From Chamaecrista fasciculata (Eukaryota > Streptophyta > Magnoliopsida > Fabales > Fabaceae), in contig QANZ01056500.1 in the NCBI GenBank assembly GCA_003254925.1, positions 1 through 64,000 on the forward strand: a stretch of 64,000 nt of DNA. The letters are read 5' to 3'. Made by a program: the position numbers and the translations under genes. Each line of letters begins with the position of its first letter. The first letter of the stretch is position 1. Below the pieces are notes generated by a model. That model was not told the origin of the DNA, searched no databases, and was given only the letters and a program-made list of their open reading frames with translations. Below, one piece after another: positions 35,656 to 48,474 of the stretch.

Positions 35656-38600
35656 ATGATTGATGCAAATAATGAAATGAAGCTCCCATTCTCACCATCT
35701 TCGTCTCCAACATCTTCTGTTCTGATCAGAAGCAACAATAAGAATCGGTTCTCGCCATACTTATTCACTCTCTTAGCTTTCATTCTGTTTGTGGCTGTTC
35801 TCTATGGCGAAGATTTCATGTGCATCTTTGGTCAACAGCTTCAACTCTATTCCAATCCTCACACCTTCTTCTCCACTTCCACCTCCACGTCTGGTGAGTA
35901 CTCACTTCACTAATTCATTCCCACATTCTATGATCTTCATATTGTTCAACAAATATGTTGATTTTATTGTTCCAAAATTCATGACCTATTGGAATTTGGT
36001 TGTTATAGAAATTGAATTGTAAAATTATAGGGATATTCATAAATTTATAGACCTCAATTGTAATGAGTCATAAATTTTTAGTGAACAAATCAAATGTTTG
36101 AATAAACCAACGACGGCAAAGTACTCTTGTTATCCCAAAGTATGTAATCATGTTTCAGTTGTATTGTACTTTTAATGTTTTATATTTAAGTTAATTGCAT
36201 CTCAAATTGAGCATACAATTGACAAAAAAAAATTTAGTAGTATAATTGATCTAAAAAATTTTAATGGCACAACTGAAAATCTGAAATTGGCCTCATTCTT
36301 TGTGAGTATGAAAAATACTTTTGTCGTCAATAACTAAATTGATAATGATGGTATAATTTAAAGAACAAAATTAGTTTATTGCGTATTATATATAATTCTC
36401 TTCTTGAACTTTACTTACCATATAAAAGTTTTCTCTAAACATTTAAAAGTGACTAAAAGATTCTATATATATACTCTTTATTTGTGCAATATATTCATTT
36501 AGTTTAGACTTTCATTTAAGAGAATCAAGTTTTCATTTTTCATAATTTTATAATTGATGTATTTTTTATTCATATAAAATCATGGGTTACTAAATGCGAG
36601 CTCTCTGATAGCTAACAATTAATTTTTAATTAATTTTATTGGAGTTCATCATTAGATTAATAAAGGACTAACTACAGAACTTGTTGCATACATATATAGC
36701 TCCCAAAATCAAACTCAAGGCATAATAATTACTCAACCCAAGCAATTATCACTTGTGAGTTGTGATGGTCTTCAATCTTCATGGTCAAGTTAATCTAAAA
36801 TTAAAATTAATCATTGTTGTAATTAGAAAAAAAATAATTTCTTATGATAAAAAATTTATAAAAAAATTATTTGCACAGAATAACAAATTTTAAAAATTCA
36901 ACCGATTTTTTAGACAAGAAGAGAATTTTATGTAATTTAGGGTAAGTAATTTGTTGTAATTAAGGAGCTGAAATGAGAATATTTTTGTGTGTAAGAGAGG
37001 ATGAAGAGAGAAAAGGTTCCGTTTGCAAAGGGGAAAACAGAGGAAGGATGTGACGTGTTCAATGGGAGATGGGTACGCGACGAGTTGACTCGGCCTCACT
37101 ACGACGAGTCAGAGTGTCCTTACATTCAGCCTCAACTCACTTGTCAACAACACGGACGTCCCGATAAGGATTACCAGTACTGGAGATGGCAGCCTCACTC
37201 TTGCGATCTTCCTACGTGCGTAATTAATTAATTTTGTTTTCTGTTTCCAAATTAACTAATTAATTAATTAATTAATTTTCGAGAATATATGTATGATGCA
37301 GATTCAATGCGAGTATGATGCTAGAAACGCTTCGTGGGAAGAGGATGATGTTCGTTGGGGATTCTCTCAACAGGGGTCAGTTTGTGTCTATGGTCTGTCT
37401 TCTTCATCGCCTCATTCCTCAGCATGCCAAATCCATCGAAACCTTTGATTCCCTCACTGTCTTCACTGCCAAGGTACTCCCTATATTTATATTTAGAGGT
37501 TGTGTCAATCCTTAAATTTAAATTAATTTTATACTTTTTAGTACGGGAACTTGTACTAAATTTATATTGTTTGATCCCTAAATTTGTATTTTTTGATTTT
37601 AGAATTTGACCCAAGAATCAAATCGTTCACAATTATAATAATTCAGAGACTGAATAATATATTTTGATTATACGAGTACTAATTAGTTGATTCAATGTAA
37701 ATTCAGTTGCTCCCCATTCTATCCCCCCAAGTACGGGGTAAATTTGGTTTTAGCTTTCAATTTTTTTTTCTACCTAAATTAGAGTCATATTTGAGGGCAG
37801 AAACAAGATATAATAACTTTTTTTTTTTTTGGTAAAACACTCTTTCATGCCCCGGACGTTTGCTGTGATTTTCAATTATGCTCCTAACGTTTCATTTGTG
37901 TCAGTTGTGCCCCCAATGTGAAACGTTAGTTTCAATTATGCCCCACCCTCGTTAGTGTACCGTTTTTCGGAACTTTTGAGCTTCGATCCGTGTTTGTTTC
38001 GGTTTTTTTTATAAATGAGTTTATGGGTACTCATTTTCGGCTCCTAAGGATCATTTTGCACATAAAAATTTTGAGAAAAAATGTTTTGTTTTGCTGCATT
38101 TCGTTTTGGTCCTTTTTGGGGTTCATCGAGTTTGATTTTCTTCGGATTTGGGGCTATTTTGAGCTTAATCTTTGAAATTGATCCAAGGAATCAAGTTTTT
38201 GATGTTCAAACATTAAAACCCATATGAAATCTGATCAAAACCGAGCTCAAATCATGCAAAAATTGTTTTTTTTTTTGTGGATGATTGAAATTGAGGGCAT
38301 AATTGAAACTAACGTTTCACATTGGGGGCATAACTGAAAATCANGGGGTTCATCGGGTTTGATTTTCTTCGGATTTGGGGCTATTTTGAGTTTAATCTTT
38401 GAAATTGATCCAAGGAATCAAGTTTTTTATGTTCAAAAATTAAAACCCATATGAAATCTGACAAAACCGACCTCAAATCATGCAAAAATTGTTTTTTTTT
38501 GTGGATGATTGAAATTGAGGGCATAATTGAAACTAACGTTTCACATTGGAGGCATAACTGAAAATCACCGCAAATGTTAGGGGCACGAAAGGGTGTTTTG

Positions 38601-39640
38601 TCTTTTCTTTTTTTTAACTAATGGTAAATGAGATAATTTGAAGATGAATTGAGGAGCAAAACGAAGTTTTGACCTTATATATAGGAATACAACGCGACAA
38701 TAGAGTTCTACTGGGCACCATTTCTGCTGGAATCGAACTCGGATAATGCAATGGTGCACAGGATATCGGACAGGGTTGTGAGGAAGGGATCAATCAACAA
38801 GCATGGTCGACATTGGAAAGGCGTTGATATTCTCGTTTTCAATACCTATCTCTGGTGGATGACTGGCTTGAAGATGAAGATCCTGTATGCCTTTTTGTCT
38901 TTCTTTCTTTCATTATTTCAACCCTAATTACTAATTAGTGTTCTTGTCAACAATGTAATATGGTTTAATTAATTTTACAGGTTGGGATCTTTCGAGGATG
39001 AAGGGAAGGAGATTGTGGAGCTGTCAACAGAGGATGCTTATCGTATGGCCATGAAAAGCATGCTTAGATGGGTGAGACTCAACATGGACCCCAAGAAGAC
39101 TAGGGTCTTCTTCACCAGCATGTCTCCTTCCCATCAAAAGTGAGTAATTATCATTAATATTAGAATATCATTTTGGTCCTCAAAGTATAGAATAAATTTT
39201 GGTTTGGTACTTGAACTTTTTAAAATTATTTTGTTTTGGTCTTCAAATTTTTCTATTTTTTCACCGTCAACCCAAAACATGATTCTGTCTATTTTATATC
39301 CTTATATATGAGCTAAATAGCTAAGATGAATGATTTCACTCTTATGCATATCTTAATAGAGAGAAAGAAAAAAAAAATTCTCAAAAAGAAAAATCAACAC
39401 AAATTTATCTCTCTACTTTGTAACTAAAAATATTTTTTTCTCTCCCCTTACCAACTGACTTATTATACATATATAAGAGAGAAACGGATAATCTAGTTAT
39501 CCAAGATGGAGATAATGTAGAATTGAGAACCAAAATAAAATTTAAAAAAGAATGTTTGAATACCAACACAAAATTCATCTTATTATTAGATGACTAAAAT
39601 GAAGTTATGAACCTATAATTAATTAATATTAGATGGCTAG

Positions 39641-39671
<31 letters not shown>

Positions 39672-40216
39672 GTTAAATGTGGAAAATTCTAAGATGCAAC
39701 TTAGGATATACATACAATTGCATATAATTGTCATGTGACATAATATTTATTTTTTAAATAATTTAATGATAAAAAATAATCAAGAAAGATAATTTTTATG
39801 AAGTGAGATTGTATGCTATGTTGAAATTGTATCAAAAACTAACCTTTTAAGTTTTAAATGTATATGGTTGATGCAGGAGCATAGACTGGGGAGAAGAAGA
39901 AGGTGGAAGTTGCTACAACCAAACGACACTAATAGAAGATTCAACATACTGGGGTTCAGATTGTCGAAAGAGTGTAATGGAAGTGATAGGGGAAGTATTG
40001 AGGAAAACCAAAGTGCCCATAACATTTCTCAACATCACTCAGCTTTCGAATTACCGAAGAGACGCACACACTTCCATATACAAGAAGCAATGGAGTCCTC
40101 TCACTCCAGAACAATTAGCCAATCCTGTTAGCTATGCTGATTGTGTGCATTGGTGCTTGCCTGGCCTTCAAGACACTTGGAATGAGCTACTTTTTGCCAA
40201 GCTATTCTACCCTTGA
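35656..40216 (+). CDS. TBL33: TBL33-type xylan O-acetyltransferase (trichome birefringence-like)
   Basis: Six exons (35656-35893, 36996-37215, 37302-37473, 38685-38884, 38981-39139, 39877-40216) close in phase to 442 aa. A Golgi signal anchor ([16 protein letters not shown], about residues 35-50) is followed by the TBL domain [14 protein letters not shown]...[10 protein letters not shown]. Next come the GDSL motif VGDSLNRGQ (Ser174 presumed nucleophile) and the C-terminal DCVHWCLPG with the catalytic DxxH (Asp418, His421). The family transfers acetyl groups to xylan in the Golgi during secondary-wall formation. The subfamily call rests on the N-terminus and [10 protein letters not shown] region; other clade members (TBL28-35) remain possible. 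An in-frame ATG at 35677 (MKLPFS) fits homologs as well as the first one. The exon 2 acceptor (TGTAAG) is weak. Introns 3 and 5 contain transposon sequence. Confidence 0.9.
37831..38602. mobile_element. MULE-type element in TBL33 intron 3, with internal direct duplication
   Basis: The left end GGTAAAACACTCTTTCATGC and the right end, inverted, GACAAAACACCCTTTCGTGC pair over about 50 bp. The 9-bp flanks TTTTTTTTT and TTTTCTTTT agree at 8 of 9, but low complexity makes this weak. The inside holds a ~240-bp direct duplication with a single N (38344) at the joint. Confidence 0.7.
39165..39621. mobile_element. Probable MITE-like insertion in TBL33 intron 5
   Basis: Begins near CATTTTGGTCCTCAAAG and ends near GACTAAAATGAAGTTATG, which pair loosely as inverted ends. 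The 12-bp sequence ATTAATATTAGA occurs on both sides (39153-39164 and 39622-39633). The boundaries do not follow the 9-bp rule, so class and ends are uncertain. Confidence 0.4.
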
Positions 40217-40799
40217 TTCATATCCAACTTCTTCACAATCCAAACACATACTTGTAAAATATGCACTTTCATTGAAAAGAATGAATGAAATATAGGGAAA
40301 GATGGAGATTTGATTGGTTTCAATTTTGGGTTTTCTCTTTTTCGGTGATTGAATTTGGAATGCAAAGTCCAAGTTTTGTGTTTGTTTGGAAAAAAGAAAA
40401 CGGTGAAGTCCAATGCCAAATGAGGGCCTCACTCCCTTTAGTTATTAGTTAAAAGGTGACTAAATTGGGCCTAATAATATATGGGCTTAGAGTTTGTGGC
40501 CCAGTGACTAAAAGAACTAAAGAAGAAAGAAAAAAACTACAAATATCTTAGGAGGCTACTGCTTACTAGGCTAGCTATGCTATGAGTCTATGTATGACCT
40601 TTGACCAAGACAAAACAGATTTGTCTGCACCAGACATGGGTGATCTTAAATCCTTTGTTTATTATAATATATATTGTGATTTGTTCTGGTGTATAATTTA
40701 GACCATTTTATATATGTGACTTTTTCTACTTTTTTTCTACAGATATTCAAAATTATAATTATTCATTCTTCATTGTCAAAATTTAATTCTTTAAATTAA

Positions 40800-41217
40800 G
40801 GCCAATGTCTCAAATTGGTCCATATTTTGAATTATGGGATGGATTTTAATTTTGTCAGTTATTTTTTATTTAGTCAAATCTTTCTCATTTTAAGATCAAA
40901 TGTAATGAATTCAAAATTAAAAGATTATTTTGACGAGTACTTTAGGACCATCAACAAATAAGGTCAAACCGTGTCGCAAAAGTTAATAACTTGTTTCATA
41001 ATCAAATAAGTGAAAATTTCAGATCTCTTTGATTTCAAGTCCGAATATGACGAGTTCAAAATTATGTGATTTCTTTCTCTAACGAATTAAGATCACTAAT
41101 AAATAAGGTTAACTTGTATCTAAAAAGTAAATTTGGAATTAATTTAAAAGAGTATGGAAATATGTAAAATTAATATAAAACAAATATAAGATAAGGGATC
41201 AATTTGAGGTTTTGACC
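40800..41217. mobile_element. MULE-type MITE, flanks TTAAATTAA / TGAAATTAA
   Basis: Left TIR GGCCAATGTCTCAAATTGG and right TIR (inverted) GGTCAAAACCTCAAATTGA. The 9-bp flanks agree at 8 of 9. The interior shares blocks with the element at 34868, such as ATCTCT-TTTCAAGT and GACGAGTTC. The two are members of one family, 418 and 489 bp long. Confidence 0.82.
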
Positions 41218-43202
41218 TGAAATTAATTAATACAATAATCAAAGATACTCTTCTTAGATAATATTAATTGTGTATTTCATTTAAATTTAACTAACTAAAT
41301 ATGCAATCAATTTTTTTCCGATATATATAGTAGAGGGTTCATTTCAAGAGAAATTGAACACAAAAAGAGTTACTATTTTTTGCGTACGATGAAAAGAACA
41401 AAGGAAATATTTTAAAAATAAAAATAAAAAGCTGTATAATTCAAACATATACATAAGAAAAAAAAAGTCTAGAAACAATATATTTACCGAAAGCATGGGA
41501 TATTAACTCACAACACGCAAGACTTGAAATTCCTCATGTCATTCGGTGGACCCTTGTGAAATATAATCATGTTCCCACCTCATTGCTTATCTCACCGTTT
41601 GCTTTTTTCAAAAAAGAAAAAGAAAATAAAACAAAACAAAAATAAAAAGTTTCGCCAGCAACACCAGGATCATGAGCTTCTCGTTCCTTTAACTCTCTTT
41701 ATTTCTGTATTATTCCATTTTCAAAAACCAACCATAAATGTAAACTACGCGAATCTCAGTAATAACCCTTTCAAGTTTGGCTGCGAATATATTATATACA
41801 GAAATTAAAGCTCATGCACACAAATTTCATAATCTGTGCCTCTTCACGTTCACGTACGGATTTTGAAGATATTAATATCTTGAGCTGCCATAATTCTATC
41901 TAGCTAATTGCTGGGTCTCATTTTTTTCTCCCAATCATATGGGAGTGGGAGATATAATGTGGATCCACATTTATATATTACCAACCATTTTCAAATCTTT
42001 GTGCTTGCTGATCAGAGCAAGCTATCATGGACCTCAGGAAATTAAACCATCTAGATCCATATATATATACATATATATAAATATCTTTGGGTAATGAAAA
42101 ACTAAGAGGACAGCAACAACCTCACTACAGTTAACGTGCTTTTAAGATGTGGCTGATAAGGAAAACCACATATTAAATAAATTAACAGGTCCTGCAACAC
42201 ATACTAGCTATATATATAAAATATTCAGTTTTACTTATTTTAAGCCATAACATGGACTTTTACTCTTAGGTTAAATATTTATTTAAACAATTTAGCTAAT
42301 AAATATCATTCATGTATATATATATATATATATATATGCACAGAATAACTAGCAACAGTATGATGATTAGTTCAAATGATAAGAAGTTTTATATACCGTT
42401 TAAATAAGTTATTGAGTTGGAAATATTATGTGAATACTACTATTTTGATTATGAATTTTTCTACTATAAATATTTGTATAATATGTGTTAAATTGAGGTT
42501 AATTAGTTGAGACAAAAGTGGATAGACAATCAAAAAATATATATGCATACACGCTGACTAGGGTGGGAAATATCAGTTTTACTCCCCTTGGAGAGTATGA
42601 CATCTCCACTCCAGCTACCTAGAGGCATCGATATTATATGATTTCATTTTTCAGCCTCCGGTTCTTAATTAATTAAATAGGATTAAAATATGGAGGGACA
42701 TAGATCCTCTCCAGTACATTATGTGAAATGCTGGAAGAGAAATCAACATCTAAAAAAAAAAGTGTCAAAGATGTGAGTCTTACTGACACTTTATCTCTCT
42801 AAATGTTATTTTTCCTCTCAGCACTTCACCTAATACTTATAATACATTATAAGGATCTAAATTCAAATGTAGAAACCCAAACCCCTAATTATTTCAAAGT
42901 ATATATATATGTAGAGAAATCTGAGAGGGGTAAATAATAATGGGGAATCTTATTGTTTGTTATATACAAATTAAACAAGCGAATGGAATACACATATAGT
43001 AATTAATTATGGGATTATGAATTAATGTAGTTGTTTAATTAATTTGTGAGTAGAGACGGGAGGGTTATAATAATAATAAATCATAATGGAGTTGAATAAG
43101 AGAGAAGAAAACATGGGTGTTGATTTGACCAGGTCGTGTCAAGTAAAATGAGTCATGGTGGGACAAGATAGACTCTATCTGATAGAGAGTAAAATGAGGG
43201 GT

Positions 43203-43239
<37 letters not shown>

Positions 43240-45886
43240 GGCCATATTTTGGTTTTATTGTAAAATGAAAAACAAGAAATTAAATGATGAACAAGAACAA
43301 ACATGGAAGGCCCTTTCCTTAGCCCACTTGCAACGCAACTTGCCATTCCCATCCATCTCCTTCCAACCTTACAACTCACATTTTCGTATAAACAATTACC
43401 AATTACAATAACAATTTGATATATATTAAATAATAAATAATAAATAAACACATAAAGAGGAAAAGAGAGAATATTAATAAAGAGGCAAAGAATAACAACT
43501 TGACTTTGTTTACACAACAAGTTGAGTTCAGCCTAGGCAACTTGCACTTCAGAGGTTGATTCCTCCACCCTTCAAAATAAAACGTTGTAATTAATATATA
43601 ATTATATATATCCATTTAATCAATAAACTCCAAATTGTTATATTTTTTAAGAAGAAAAATAGAAAAAGGCTCTCATCTCCGTGCATGGATTTTCTACGGA
43701 AAATCTTCCCTCTTATCTCCATTCTCCTCTCTCTTATTAATTAATATTTTCCCTTAATTAATCAGGGTTTCTGATATCAGATATCCCTTTCTTAACTTAT
43801 ACGTTTAAATAATTATTAAATAATTTAGGATTGAGAATTCATTAAATGGAAATTTCAGAGCAAGCCAACTTGTAATTGTATATATGTACTATTTCGCAGA
43901 CACCGTCAAGCATCGATTTCCACGCTCTCAAAGGATATCTCTGGCGCTTTTGAAAATATGTAAAAGGTACTTTAAGGTAGTAAGATTTAAGAAGATGACT
44001 AGGACCCATCATCGTGAATCGTAGCACGCATAAATAGTAAATACTGCTTACGTTTAATTTGTTTTACCTATCATATATATATATATATATGCTGCCTCTT
44101 TTATCTTCTTTTTCTTCTGTCATTTTATGTATTGTTGAGCACTGTGAAATGTGAATGCATTCGTATAAAAATAATAAAATAAACTATTTATAGTAGTAAT
44201 ATCAGTTTAATGATATCCCTTTTTTATGAAAAAAAAAAAGAGAACTTATCATCGACATATTGATTTATTTAAAAGCAGCAAGTAATGCGTGTTTTAATTT
44301 GTGTACTATTCATAATAGGCACCGCATTTCAAACGCAGCAAATTAATGTAATCCACCAATCCGTACAGGCGCACCATCACAATTCACAAAATAATTAAAT
44401 ACCTCTTTGGCTCTTTACGTATAACGTTATAATGTGTATATATGAGTGTTTTTAGCCACGATATATCGAATGCCCTTTGGGTATGAATCTAATTTATCCT
44501 TGAAGTATGGGGGTGGTATACGTTTTCGATCCTTTCCCAATTAGTGGTTACACTAAAAATCAAAACTTTGTATTAAATATAGCAAACTGACCCAATCATT
44601 ATTAGAAAATGTTAACTCCAAAGTCCAAACCAAAAAGAATACGTTAGTTAATTATCCAAAATATATAGTTGATATAAAGAAATGCATTGCTTTAATTTAT
44701 CCAGTAGCTAAGCTAGCTAGCACCATTTATCAATAACATATACACATTTGATCCATGAACTCTATATTTTCGCACACTTTCGGTGACTTTGGCAGCTACA
44801 TATATAGTACGTACTGTTTAAAATTTATAGAGCTTTCTCCGGCTAGTATAACTATATATATATATATATAAAATAATAATAATAACTACAAGCACTCCAT
44901 AGTGACGATTGATTTTGTTCTCAAATTGTAACACTTCGATCAAATAACCATGAACATAATCTCTCACCGAACACACTCACACACTCACAAAAAGAAAGCC
45001 CTAAATATGTCACTAGCTATAGCTAATTAATTGCATTGTTGATTAACCCAGAAAGAATTACTTTAGGTGATGATAAACAGTTTGATATCATTTAAGTAAA
45101 GTCTCAATAAGATTTTGTGAATATATAGTAATTCCAATTAAAAAAAATTTCCGCTATACCTAAATACATAACGCAAATTCGAATTAGTCGGAACTAAGCA
45201 GCGAAAAAATGGCATTATTAATTAATAATTAGTTATATATGCTCGCACGCGTATACAGTACTGCAGCAGTTCATCTCTGCTGTACATATAAAAATTGCTA
45301 TTAATTGTTTTCCAAATATTGAAATGTACTAATTAATTAACATCTCCCACCTGTACAGGCAAAAATCGTACAGGTTCACTGATTAGTATATTACTATCAC
45401 ATGTGCATTTGTACTATACCGATAGATGAATAATAATAGGGCAGAAACACAAAAGTAAGGCATGTTGTAACAAACTATTTTACAACAATAACTGGTACTA
45501 ACAAATAATTAAACAACTTCAAAATATACCGATTAATTTGATGGTATCACACATGGAATGCAAATACAATTAGAACAATGACCACTACCAGCAAGCCTCC
45601 GGCCATCAGCATATATAAATTGTTTGAATAAAACAATAGACTAATTAATATATACAAATACACACTAGTATATATGCATATATAGATCATTTTGAAATCC
45701 AACCCATGCCGTCCGATGGAGAGGCTTGCAAAAACCTACTGATCTAGCCGTTCAATTTTCCCAATATGGGTAAACATATATGTGCCACGTAGGATACAAG
45801 ATCCGAACCCATATTCGAGAATAACGAAGCCAAAAAAAAAAAAACTTGAAGAAGAAGAATGAAGAAAGGTATTGATTATTGAGTAC
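41218..45886. other. AT-rich intergenic region without a supported gene
   Basis: Many short TA runs. A less AT-rich island at 43290-43570 has no long meaningful frame and is discussed as an observation. Open frames here, including a 151-residue one on the minus strand, run through microsatellite sequence and look spurious. Confidence 0.5.
43208..43239. repeat. (TA)n microsatellite
   Basis: About 16 TA units. Shorter TA runs occur at about 42316, 44077, 44853, 53189 and 58268. Confidence 0.95.
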
Positions 45887-46567
45887 TCAGGAGGAGGATG
45901 GTGTGTTTTTAGAAACCATGGTCTCAGCGATCTGAGCCAGAGACTGTAAATTGCACCGTACGATTGTATCAACGAACACACACGTGTCTTCCTTGGTGTT
46001 CCCCTGCGGTATATCAACGACGTATGACTCGATGACAAGTGTCCTCTCCGAATAAGGCACTGCGTGCAGTGTGGTGATGGATCGGTAGTTACGCAGACGG
46101 TGGTCTCCTCCCACCACGCTGAAGCTGATGACGTGGCGTTCATCGTCCAGGATTTCCAACCTCTCCGTGCTGGACACAGCTGGAAGCCCCGACACCACGT
46201 GGACCTCTCGAAGGGTGCCAACGTGGACGCCGTCTCCGACTATCACGCGACAGCTCTTGAGAAAATGCTTGTAGGTCTGAGGCCTATCGAAGCGGCGCAC
46301 CAACGACCATACAGTCGCAACGGGGGCTTCGATCTCCTGGATCACAACGGAACAGCACTGGTTGGGGCCCACCATGTGCGCGTGATGGCACGCCGTGGAC
46401 TCTGACATGGCAGTTAGATTCAACTGCTCCGATGAGAACGGAACCACCAGATTCCGCCCCGAGGAGGAAGGAGACGGTTTGGGGCAGTTATTATGGAAGT
46501 TGCAGCCGTTGGAGATGGCGGCGTCGGTCACCGGGTTTAGTCGTTGAAGCTGAGTGGAAGAAGGCAT
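45887..46567 (-). CDS. PYL4: Abscisic acid receptor, PYR/PYL family (PYL4-type)
   Basis: A single uninterrupted exon encodes 226 aa, intronless like the PYL4/5/6 group. Residues about 65-220 form the START-like ABA pocket: Lys100 (YKHFLKSC), gate SGLPA (126-130), latch HRL (156-158), Glu180 in IESYVVD and Asn206 in the C-terminal helix. All known ABA-contact positions that I can map are kept. In the cytosol and nucleus, ABA closes the gate over the latch and the complex inhibits clade A PP2C phosphatases, releasing SnRK2 kinases. The N-terminal ~60 residues ([14 protein letters not shown]) are variable in the family. [14 protein letters not shown] and the absence of introns favour PYL4 or PYL6. 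A TATA-like box lies 87 bases upstream and a GA-rich tract near 46820. Confidence 0.95.
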   Translation of the reverse strand: MPSSTQLQRLNPVTDAAISNGCNFHNNCPKPSPSSSGRNLVVPFSSEQLNLTAMSESTACHHAHMVGPNQCCSVVIQEIEAPVATVWSLVRRFDRPQTYKHFLKSCRVIVGDGVHVGTLREVHVVSGLPAVSSTERLEILDDERHVISFSVVGGDHRLRNYRSITTLHAVPYSERTLVIESYVVDIPQGNTKEDTCVFVDTIVRCNLQSLAQIAETMVSKNTPSSS

Positions 46568-46653
46568 TTTTGTTTCTTTCTTTGTTACAAATACAATTAC
46601 TCTCTATCTCTCTCTCTAGCTATATGTGTGTTGTTGAATAAGAAGATGAAGCA

Positions 46654-46661
46654 TAAATATA
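46654..46661 (-). promoter_or_regulatory. TATA-like box of the PYL gene
   Basis: The minus strand reads TATATTTA 87 bases before the ATG, followed by a CT-rich leader (CTCTCTCTATCT region at about 46600). It is a plausible core promoter. Confidence 0.4.
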
Positions 46662-47186
46662 AGATAAGGGACGGCTATGTATGTATATGAATTTGGGTTA
46701 ATATTTTTGTAGTACAAGTTGGATTTGTTTTGGTTTGGCGTTGCAGGGAGGGAGATAGAAGGTAAGACGGTTTCTTTGTTGTTGAAGGTGATGATGAAAA
46801 ATGATATGTTTATTGTTTATAGAGAGAGAGAGAGAAAGAGAGATAATGGAAATTGGAAAGATATATGATATTTAGAGGAGAGGAGAGGTTGCTTACGCGG
46901 GACTTGCAAGTGGATCCTCAACTTGCAACCGTTTTTGGACTTTCCTTTCACCCAATTTCCCCTCTTCTGTCTCTCATATTACATTTCTTGCCACTCCACC
47001 ACCTCACCTTTTTTTTTTCCTTACAATATAATGCCAATAATAATATATTTATTTATTTATTATTGTTAGTAGGTAAAAATTCATTTTGGTCCTCAAATTA
47101 TGGGATAAATTTCATTTTTTCATAAAATTTTTTTGGTTCTGTTTTCGTCCTCAAACTCTCAATATGTTTCATTTTGATTTTAAAAA

Positions 47187-47487
47187 GGGTAAATTCCACT
47201 TTATTACCCTGTTCTATGGACCAATTCCACTTTGATATCTTGTTCTTTCAAAAGTGATACTTTGGTACCTTTTTTTTTTTCAAAAATATCATTTTGGTAC
47301 CCTGTTCTTTCAAAAGTGACATTTTGGTACCCTGTTCTTTGGACCAAGTGACACTTTGGTACCCTGTTCTTTCACTATTTGTTACCCTATTCTATCTTTT
47401 TTATGGTACCAAAATGACATTTTTAAAAGAACAGGGTACCAAAGTGGAATTGGTCTATAAAACAGGGTACCAAAGTGGAATTTCCCC
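47187..47487. mobile_element. MULE-type MITE of the TTGGTACC subfamily
   Basis: The left end GGGTAAATTCCACTTTATTA and the right end, inverted, GGGGAAATTCCACTTTGGTA pair over about 50 bp. Flanks TTTTAAAAA and GTTTAAAAA agree at 8 of 9. The 301-bp interior repeats GGTACCCTGTTCTTT and its complement. A partial older end (AAAATTCATTTTGGTCCTC) lies just left, at about 47080. Confidence 0.8.
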
Positions 47488-48474
47488 GTTTAAAAAATAT
47501 GATTTCATCTGATTTCTATCATTATTTATAATATGAATAATTCATAAGGATCATTTCTCTCTCATACGTGTTGTAATAAACGAGTTGATAAAGAGATGGA
47601 AAAAAAATTCATTTTCAATTCATAAATTGAAATTAATTTGTGATTTTTTAAAGCATCAATCCAAATTATATTATATAAAAGTCAAACAACACTTATAATT
47701 TTTCAAAAAATTCAAATCTAATAGTAGTATAGTATAGAAGAAAAACAATTGGTAAACATTGTTGAACTAAGAAAAAAAAAACGCACAACTAATTCAATAT
47801 GAATAATTTTTATATGATGAAAATCATCACAAATCTTAGTGTCGTAAACAAAACTTTTATCATTATACTTCCTATATATCATAAAAGTAATTTCTTTATG
47901 AACGTAGATATCACTTTGCTATATATTTAGTAAAAAGTCGAAAACTTTTTGAGATAGATGTTAAAATCTAAGCTGATATAATTCTACAACAAATCTTTCA
48001 CTATTTGACCTTATTATAATTGTTCGCTAGCTCTACTTAGTTTGCCAACAACCCCTTACCTCCTCTTTCCGCTGTTGTTGTTGTTGTTGTCGTAGCTTGA
48101 TAGTAATTAATTTGTTTCCCTTGCGTTTTGGAATTCTGTTTTCTTTTAATCCGTTCACATCCAAAACCATCCTCCCTTCACTTCCTTCTTCAATTTTCTC
48201 ATCTTCTTCCCCCTTTTCTTCCTTATTAACTCAACTAATTAAATTCACGTCTCTTGTTATATATATCTAGGATGGAATTGAAACATCATCTTTTTCAAAT
48301 AAAACAAGCTAATTATAATTAATTCGATCACAAGATGTTTATAATGTATATATAAACACGGAAAGCACAGTTATCTTTTAATATAGAAAAGGTAGAAATG
48401 AACGGATAGATGATATATAATTGATCATTCATATCCAGAAAGTTTCATTAGATTCAAAATACCATACTAAAAAC

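Noticed and set aside
43300..43360. miR482/miR2118-like string (TTGCCATTCCCATCCATCTCC) at about 43339
   Set aside because: I found no complementary arm within about 150 bases on either strand, and it differs from known family members in the middle.
43065..43520. 151-residue open frame on the minus strand
   Set aside because: It runs through a (TA)n repeat giving alternating Tyr-Ile, has no family resemblance and no splice or promoter support.
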